The notes under the pieces are model-generated. The model saw nothing but the letters and a program-made list of their open reading frames with translations. It searched no databases and was not told the DNA's origin. A stretch of 41,125 nt of DNA from Bacillus sp. AFS098217. GTDB lineage: Bacteria > Bacillota > Bacilli > Bacillales > Bacillaceae_G. The stretch spans positions 60,281 to 101,405 of the forward strand of contig NZ_NVPR01000001.1 in assembly GCF_002551815.1 (NCBI RefSeq), in the 5' to 3' direction. Position 1 is the first letter of the stretch. The number at the start of each line of letters is the position of its first letter. Shown here piece after piece: positions 35,931 through 41,125 of the stretch. Position numbers and translations under genes: made by a program.

Positions 35931-37031
35931 TTACACGTTAAAGCGGAAGTGCATAACATCTCCATCTTTTACGATATACTCTTTTCCTTCTAAACGTACT
36001 TTTCCAGCTTCTTTAGCGGCTGTCATAGAGCCGTTCTCCATTAAATCATCATATGAAACTGTTTCAGCACGAATAAACCCACGTTCAAAGTCTGTATGGA
36101 TAACGCCAGCACATTGTGGCGCCTTCATGCCTTTTTTAAACGTCCATGCACGTACTTCTTGTACACCAGCTGTGAAATAAGTAGCTAAGCCTAGTAAATC
36201 GTATGCAGCACGAATCAACTGATCTAAACCTGATTCTTCAATACCTAGCTCTTCAAGGAATACTTTTTTCTCCTCTTCATCTAGCTCAGCAATTTCTGAC
36301 TCAATTTTTGCACAAACTACAATTACTTGTGAATTTTCATTTGCTGCAAATTCTTTTACCATTTGCACATATTTATTTTCAGATGGATCCATAATATCAT
36401 CTTCACTTACGTTCGCTACATAGAGCATTTCTTTCGTTGTAAGTAAATGAAGACCTTTAACAATTTTCATTTGTTCTTCTGTAAATTCAACAGTACGAGC
36501 TGGTTTTCCAGCTTCAAACGCTTCTTTTAAACGAGCTAAAATCTCGTGTTCATATACTGCTTCTTTATCTTTTTGTCTTGCTAACTTCGCTACACGTTCG
36601 ATACGTTTATCAACCGATTCTAAATCCGCTAAAATTAGTTCTAAATTGATTGTTTCAATATCATCAATTGGATCTACTTTTCCTGAAACGTGTGTAATAT
36701 TTTCATCTTCAAAACAACGCACAACTTGGCAAATTGCATCTACTTGGCGAATGTGAGATAAAAATTTATTTCCTAATCCTTCACCTTTACTTGCACCTTT
36801 TACAATCCCTGCGATATCAGTAAATTCAAATACAGTTGGAACAGTTTTTTTCGGTTCTACTAGTTCTGTTAATTTATTTAAGCGATCATCTGGTACTTCT
36901 ACAATCCCTACGTTCGGATCAATTGTACAGAATGGATAGTTTGCAGATTCTGCTCCCGCTTGTGTAATTGCATTAAATAATGTTGATTTCCCTACGTTAG
37001 GTAAGCCAACAATCCCAGCCGTTAATCCCAT
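35931..37031 (-). CDS. ychF: Redox-regulated ATPase/GTPase YchF (OLA1 family)
   Basis: 366 residues, a TRAFAC P-loop protein that binds ribosomes and prefers ATP. G1 GLPNVGKSTLF, G3 DIAGIVKGASKGEGLGN, G4 position NVSED in place of NKxD, and a C-terminal TGS domain (FFTAGVQEVRAWTFKKG; VKDGDVMHFRFNV). The ATG at 37031 follows GGAG at 8 bases and gives the usual start MGLTAGIVGLPN. Confidence 0.97.
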   Translation of the reverse strand: MGLTAGIVGLPNVGKSTLFNAITQAGAESANYPFCTIDPNVGIVEVPDDRLNKLTELVEPKKTVPTVFEFTDIAGIVKGASKGEGLGNKFLSHIRQVDAICQVVRCFEDENITHVSGKVDPIDDIETINLELILADLESVDKRIERVAKLARQKDKEAVYEHEILARLKEAFEAGKPARTVEFTEEQMKIVKGLHLLTTKEMLYVANVSEDDIMDPSENKYVQMVKEFAANENSQVIVVCAKIESEIAELDEEEKKVFLEELGIEESGLDQLIRAAYDLLGLATYFTAGVQEVRAWTFKKGMKAPQCAGVIHTDFERGFIRAETVSYDDLMENGSMTAAKEAGKVRLEGKEYIVKDGDVMHFRFNV

Positions 37032-37107
37032 ATTTTTCACTCCTATGTCTCAATCTTCCATCATTATAGATAGTAACGAATAAAATGACAAGTTACCTAA
37101 AAGCTCA

Positions 37108-37144
37108 AAAAAGTAACAGCTGCATGAGGCAACTGTTACTTTTT
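37108..37144 (-). terminator. Terminator of the mscS-yyzM operon
   Basis: AAAAAGTAACAG pairs with CTGTTACTTTTT, T-rich on the minus side, directly after the DUF951 gene. Confidence 0.82.
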
Positions 37145-37146
37145 CT

Positions 37147-37344
37147 CTATTCTTCGTGCTTTACAAGTACTTTTTTCACCTTACGATCAAACTCTCTTCG
37201 AGGAATCATTACCGAATGGCCACATCCCTCGCACTTAATGCGGATATCCATTCCCATACGAATAATCTTCCAACGATTTTCACCACAAGGATGGGCTTTT
37301 TTCATTTCCACAACATCGTACAAGTTATACTGCTTTTGCTCCAC
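37147..37344 (-). CDS. yyzM: DUF951 family protein (YyzM-like)
   Basis: 65 residues. YDVVEMKKAHPCGENRWKII, IRIKCEGCGHSVMIPRREFD: a conserved C...CEGC zinc-knuckle pattern of the DUF951 family, OB-like fold. I choose the GTG at 37344 (MEQKQYNL) which gives the family length; the frame extends six codons more. Follows the MscS gene by 20 bases. Function unknown. Confidence 0.88.
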   Translation of the reverse strand: MEQKQYNLYDVVEMKKAHPCGENRWKIIRMGMDIRIKCEGCGHSVMIPRREFDRKVKKVLVKHEE

Positions 37345-37364
37345 TCTCCAAACCCCTCTCACTA

Positions 37365-38222
37365 CTAATTTGCTTTTTCACTAATCAACTCTTCACGATT
37401 ATATAAAACCATACGCGGGTATGGAATTTCAATACCATGTAAATCAAGACGAGCTTTAATCTCTTTACGAAGAGCTCTAGCAATAACCGCCTGCTTCATC
37501 GGTTCTACTTCAGAAATAACACGCAGCACCACTTCAGATGCAGCAAGTGTTTGAACCCCTAATAATTGCGGTGTTGTTACCATTTCTTCATATTTTTCAG
37601 GTAATTCTTGTAATAATTTTTCAATTACTTGCTCTGCTCGATTGATATCACTCTCATAAGAAATCGATACATCAACGAATGCCACACTATTGCTAATAGA
37701 AAAGTTTGTTACTTGCGTAATACTACCATTTGGTAAAATATGAATCTCACCTGTCCAGCTTTTTATCTTCGTTGTACGTAGTCCAATTTCTAAAACTGCT
37801 CCTTCAAATTGGCCAATTCTTACATAATCACCAACTGAAAATTGATCTTCTAACAAAATAAATAAACCTGTAATGACGTCTTTTACTAAACTTTGAGCAC
37901 CAAAACCGACTGCTAAACCGATTACCCCAGCCCCAGCTAGTAATCCCGATGCATTAATGTCAAATACACCTAAAATCGCGATTAACATAATAAACATAAC
38001 AACGTACGCCACAATATTTTCAAGCAATTTCGCTACTGTAACTGTACGACGCTCTGAAATTTGAATAGGCGAGCGACTCCCCATGTGGAATGCTTTTCTT
38101 ACAATTGCTCTAGCAAGACGAACCACTATCACACCAAGTACCAAAATAACTATTATTTTTATCGTTCTCATTCCTACATTGGCCCAATTTATCGAATCAA
38201 ACCATTGTATTAATAAATCCAT
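37365..38222 (-). CDS. Small-conductance mechanosensitive channel, MscS family
   Basis: 285 residues. Three TMs at the N-terminus (TIKIIVILVLGVIVVRLARA; IVAYVVMFIMLIAILGVF; and the pore-lining TM3 with ASGLLAGAGVIGLAVGFGAQ), then the MscS beta domain (FILLEDQFSVGDYVRIGQFE) and a C-terminal alpha/beta domain. Releases solutes on osmotic down-shock. Start at ATG 38222 preceded by GAGAGG. First gene of the mscS-yyzM unit. Confidence 0.94.
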   Translation of the reverse strand: MDLLIQWFDSINWANVGMRTIKIIVILVLGVIVVRLARAIVRKAFHMGSRSPIQISERRTVTVAKLLENIVAYVVMFIMLIAILGVFDINASGLLAGAGVIGLAVGFGAQSLVKDVITGLFILLEDQFSVGDYVRIGQFEGAVLEIGLRTTKIKSWTGEIHILPNGSITQVTNFSISNSVAFVDVSISYESDINRAEQVIEKLLQELPEKYEEMVTTPQLLGVQTLAASEVVLRVISEVEPMKQAVIARALRKEIKARLDLHGIEIPYPRMVLYNREELISEKAN

Positions 38223-38522
38223 ATGCTTGTACCTCTCCAACTAAAATTTCTTTTTATTCACTCTTTATTGTATCAGAAGTTTTCTCTATTTCTGAAAAAA
38301 TTTTATGACTTTCTTTACATTTGTTCTTCTTCATTCAGGTATAAAATGACATGAATATATATATACTAGTACTATTATTTCCTCCCTCATAAACAGTTTG
38401 CAAAAACCATGAACTTATAATTTTTCATATTACATTTTTCTTTCACTCATTATGAAATAAAAGCCTTACATAAAAACACTTTATAACATGTTGTAAAAAT
38501 TTATTAAAAGGATGGGTGCTTC
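38223..38522. other. Intergenic region between divergent mscS and yyaC
   Basis: AT-rich, no gene. Promoters of both genes must be here; I see no sigma-A consensus in front of yyaC, consistent with a sporulation sigma factor, but I cannot define the site. Confidence 0.4.
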
Positions 38523-39119
38523 ATGAACATTGGGAGTTTTCGCTTGCCTTTTTTTGAAAAAGAATCGCAAAATGTTATGCACCACGACGTAGAGGCCTCC
38601 GAGACAATCAGCAATTTCTTACTCTCACATATACCCATTAAACTAAATATCCCGCTCATTCTCATTTGCATTGGAACAGACCGTTCAACTGGTGATGCAC
38701 TTGGACCGTTAGTCGGGACTAAATTAGAACAGATGGAGATCCAAAACTTCCAAGTATTCGGCACGCTCGATGAACCAGTACACGCACTAAATCTCGAAGA
38801 TAAAATTCAGAATATACAAACTTCTATTCCGAACTCTTTTATTATCGCAATAGACGCTTGCCTTGGAAAATCTCAAAATATCGGCTCCATAACGATTGGA
38901 AAAGGACCTAGCAAACCTGGAGCAGCAATGAATAAGAAATTGCCAGCAGTTGGAGAATTACACATACATGGCATTGTAAATTTGAATGGCTTTATGGAAT
39001 TTTTTGTCCTTCAGAATACAAGATTGAGCCTAGTTATGAAAATGGCTGATGTGATCTCTCAAAGTATAAAAGAAACAGATCAAAAATTATCAGCATTAAA
39101 AAGAGCAAACCATCTATAA
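38523..39119 (+). CDS. yyaC: Spore protein YyaC (DUF1256)
   Basis: 198 residues, sporulation protein with a fold like GPR/hydrogenase-maturation peptidases. Motifs: PLILICIGTDRSTGDALGPL, VGTKLEQM, IIAIDACLGKSQNIGSI, GPSKPGAAMNKKLPAVGELH. The acidic residues of ICIGTDRSTGDALGP resemble the metal-binding ends of that fold. It is the only plus-strand gene in this part of the window and lies between spo0J and mscS as in Bacillus. Enzymatic role unproven. Confidence 0.92.
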   Translation: MNIGSFRLPFFEKESQNVMHHDVEASETISNFLLSHIPIKLNIPLILICIGTDRSTGDALGPLVGTKLEQMEIQNFQVFGTLDEPVHALNLEDKIQNIQTSIPNSFIIAIDACLGKSQNIGSITIGKGPSKPGAAMNKKLPAVGELHIHGIVNLNGFMEFFVLQNTRLSLVMKMADVISQSIKETDQKLSALKRANHL

Positions 39120-39141
39120 ATAAAAAGATGGTTTGCTTTTT
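39104..39141. terminator. Bidirectional terminator between yyaC and spo0J
   Basis: AGCAAACCATC at 39104-39114 (within the yyaC end) pairs with GATGGTTTGCT at 39127-39137; T-rich on both sides. Confidence 0.82.
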
Positions 39142-39991
39142 AATTGTTTCCTGCTAGTAACTCTAAAATACGATTTAAATCATCTTTATTAAAGAACTCT
39201 ATTTCAATTTTACCTTTTTCTTTTTTTGTTTCTTTAATCTTTACACCTGTGCCAAATTTTTCCCTTAATAGCGTTTCACGTTCTACAAAAAATATATTTC
39301 TTTCCATTTTCACCTTCTTTGTTTCACGTGAAACGCGCTGGTTAATTTCTTGAACAATTTGCTCTAGTTGTCTAACATTCAAACTCTCTTTTTCAATGCG
39401 CTTCAGTAAAGATTTTAATTGTTCTTCATCTTTTACCGTAAGTAATGTCCGACCATGTGCCATAGATAACTTTCCACTTGCAATCATATCTTGAACAAAT
39501 GGAGGGAGGCTTAGTAATCGAGTATAATTCGCAATATATGGCCTACTTTTTCCGAGACGCTTTGCTAATTGTTCTTGTGTTACGTTCAACTCATTCATTA
39601 GCATTTGGTACGCCATTGCTTCTTCCATTGGATTTAAGTCTTCACGTTGCAAATTTTCAAGTAAAGCAAATTCCATCATTTGCTGCTCACTTAATTGTCG
39701 AACAACAGCCGGAATTTTTTCAAGACCGGCTTCCTTAGCAGCTCGATATCTTCTTTCACCAGCAACAATTTCGTATCCTTTAATACTCTTTCTCGCAATT
39801 AAAGGTTGTAAAATACCATGTTCTTTAATAGATGCCGCCAACTCTTGAATCGCTTCTCTATTAAAGTGTTTACGTGGTTGATACGGATTGGGTCTTAATT
39901 CAGTTACTGTAATCTCTTGAATTGTTTCTTCTTCTTTCACATCTAAATCAGGAAAAAATGCATTAATTCCTCTTCCTAGGCCTTTAGCCAC
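39140..39991 (-). CDS. spo0J: Chromosome-partitioning CTPase ParB (Spo0J)
   Basis: 283 residues. Binds parS near the origin, spreads as a CTP-dependent clamp and loads SMC. Motifs: LRPNPYQPRKHF, GERRYRAAKEAG (CTP-binding GERR box), ENLQREDLNPMEEAMAYQML, and the HTH NVTQEQLAKRLGKSRPYIAN. I take GTG at 39991 (giving MAKGLGRG), 9 bases from AGGAAG; a TTG two codons earlier is possible. It overlaps the soj end by 8 bases. A parS site lies inside the gene. Confidence 0.97.
   Translation of the reverse strand: MAKGLGRGINAFFPDLDVKEEETIQEITVTELRPNPYQPRKHFNREAIQELAASIKEHGILQPLIARKSIKGYEIVAGERRYRAAKEAGLEKIPAVVRQLSEQQMMEFALLENLQREDLNPMEEAMAYQMLMNELNVTQEQLAKRLGKSRPYIANYTRLLSLPPFVQDMIASGKLSMAHGRTLLTVKDEEQLKSLLKRIEKESLNVRQLEQIVQEINQRVSRETKKVKMERNIFFVERETLLREKFGTGVKIKETKKEKGKIEIEFFNKDDLNRILELLAGNN
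39320..39335. promoter_or_regulatory. parS site inside spo0J
   Basis: TGTTTCACGTGAAACG, 15/16 to TGTTTCACGTGAAACA with the central palindrome intact. Same location as the well-known B. subtilis parS in spo0J. Confidence 0.88.
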
Positions 39992-40745
39992 CTGCAATCA
40001 CTTCCTCTGCTAAATCTATATATACTTCTGCCCCTCTTGATTTAGCATCATACTGCATAATTGGTTTACCATGACTTGGTGCCTCACTTAAACGAACGTT
40101 ACGCGGGATAATTGAGCGATACACTTTATCCCTGAAATATTTTTTCACTTCATCTATAACTTGGATCCCTAGATTCGTGCGCGCATCTAACATCGTTAAC
40201 AATACACCTTGAATTGCTAAATTTTTATTTAAATGCTTTTGCACAAGCCGAACTGTATTTAATAGTTGGCTTAATCCTTCCAATGCATAGTATTCACACT
40301 GAACAGGGATAATGACAGAATCTGCTGCGGTTAATGCATTAATTGTTAATAACCCTAAAGATGGGGGGCAGTCGATAATAATATAATCATATTCGTTACG
40401 AATCGGCTGTAATGCCCTCTGCAAACGTACTTCCCGGGAAATGGTTGGCACCAATTCAATTTCAGCTCCTGCCAATTGAATGGTAGCGGGTAGAACATCT
40501 AAGTTTTCAGTTGCGGTTTTCTGTATAACGTCTTGAACATCTGTATCTTCTACGAGAACATTATAAATACATTGATTTAATTCAGATTTTTCAATTCCCA
40601 CACCAGTCGTTGCATTTCCTTGAGCATCAATGTCTACAAGAAGGACTTTTTTCCCTACCTGTGCCAATCCAGCTCCTAAATTAACGGATGTTGTTGTTTT
40701 TCCAACACCGCCTTTTTGATTAGCAATAGCAATGATTTTTCCCAT
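39984..40745 (-). CDS. soj: Chromosome-partitioning ATPase ParA (Soj)
   Basis: 253 residues. Deviant Walker A KGGVGKTTTSVNLGAGLAQV with the signature lysine, Walker A' LLVDIDAQGNATTG, and Walker B YDYIIIDCPPSLGLLTINAL. Works with Spo0J in origin segregation and regulates DnaA. Start at ATG 40745 (AGGTGAC upstream) gives MGKIIAIANQKGG; the frame is open six codons further. Operon soj-spo0J. Confidence 0.97.
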   Translation of the reverse strand: MGKIIAIANQKGGVGKTTTSVNLGAGLAQVGKKVLLVDIDAQGNATTGVGIEKSELNQCIYNVLVEDTDVQDVIQKTATENLDVLPATIQLAGAEIELVPTISREVRLQRALQPIRNEYDYIIIDCPPSLGLLTINALTAADSVIIPVQCEYYALEGLSQLLNTVRLVQKHLNKNLAIQGVLLTMLDARTNLGIQVIDEVKKYFRDKVYRSIIPRNVRLSEAPSHGKPIMQYDAKSRGAEVYIDLAEEVIAGG

Positions 40746-41019
40746 GATGTCACCTACTTTCAACCTTTCTATCTTATTCTAAAAATAATTATGTTTATTG
40801 TAACATGAAATAAAACTTTTTCTTTTACGTCCTTATTAAACTTCAAAATTTATTTCCAAACTCCTTCTTCATTCCACAAGAAAATATAGTAAAAGGGACC
40901 TCTTCCAAAGAATGAGGCCCCTTTTAATATATAAATCCATTTTAATTTTTCGACATCTAAATCCCTGCTGTGCAGAATAAAAAGTAACCTACACTCGTTT
41001 GCTCTTTCTGTTTTTACTT
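40746..41019. other. Region upstream of soj
   Basis: No gene. It should hold the soj promoter on the minus strand. A hairpin at 40891-40925 (AAAAGGGACCTC with GAGGCCCCTTTT) is terminator-like in both directions and would end the next gene to the right, expected to be noc. Confidence 0.55.
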
Positions 41020-41125
41020 CGCATGTGGCAGAAAAAGGCCCTGACCGCTTCTATGCATGGCCAGATGCTCTCTCCCACCTAAAAAGAGGGGTTTTATGTC
41101 GGTTTTTTAATTGATGTATATATCT
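41020..41125 (-). repeat. Dispersed ~105-bp repeat, copy 2
   Basis: Same orientation and ~95% identity to 1-106. It too appears to lie just downstream of a minus-strand gene (expected noc, outside the window). May extend past the window edge. Confidence 0.7.

Overview
The window is chromosomal DNA from a low-GC Gram-positive bacterium, almost certainly of the Bacillus cereus group. The right half carries the gene order found on the left side of oriC in Bacillus: soj-spo0J, yyaC, an MscS channel, yyzM, ychF, rpsF-ssb-rpsR, yybS-gdpP-rplI-dnaB, purA, a tRNA cluster, walRK-yycHI-walJ-htrA, a CxxH/CxxC protein and rlmH. GuaC, PepF and the core proteins read like B. cereus-group versions. Names are assigned from motifs, length and gene order; no database search was run.

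Layout. (1) 1-6871 is chromosome: a GabP-like amino-acid permease with a structured leader, guaC (GMP reductase), pepF (oligoendopeptidase F), a radical SAM protein and the remnant of an Nramp-type transporter. (2) 6872-19842 is a 13-kb integrated element. An 18-bp direct repeat bounds it: one copy is exactly the last five codons plus stop of rlmH, the other lies 12,953 bp to the left. A large serine recombinase lies against the rlmH end. This is the site and logic of staphylococcal SCC elements, but in Bacillus. Cargo: a three-gene overlapping operon (pentapeptide-repeat two-TM channel, GS-x10-DxD nucleotidyltransferase, small helical protein), an XRE-ImmA metalloprotease regulator with a 242-aa partner, a II/X-type replication initiator, an HNH protein, a small resolvase with a repeat-rich upstream region, membrane proteins and small ORFs. 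(3) 19825-41125 is chromosome, transcribed almost wholly on the minus strand.

Most notable. The recombinase reading frame crosses the attachment site, so its C-terminus should change between the integrated form (518 aa) and the excised circle (534 aa, ending just before a hairpin terminator). The element places a strong terminator for rlmH, antisense inside the recombinase gene. The channel-nucleotidyltransferase-small protein operon is the best candidate for an undescribed (possibly defence) system; its function is inferred only. In the chromosome, yycI has an in-frame TAA at codon 7 that removes its membrane anchor, DnaA boxes cluster next to rlmH, and a parS site lies in spo0J with a one-mismatch copy in walK. 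A ~105-bp repeat occurs in the same orientation at both ends of the window.
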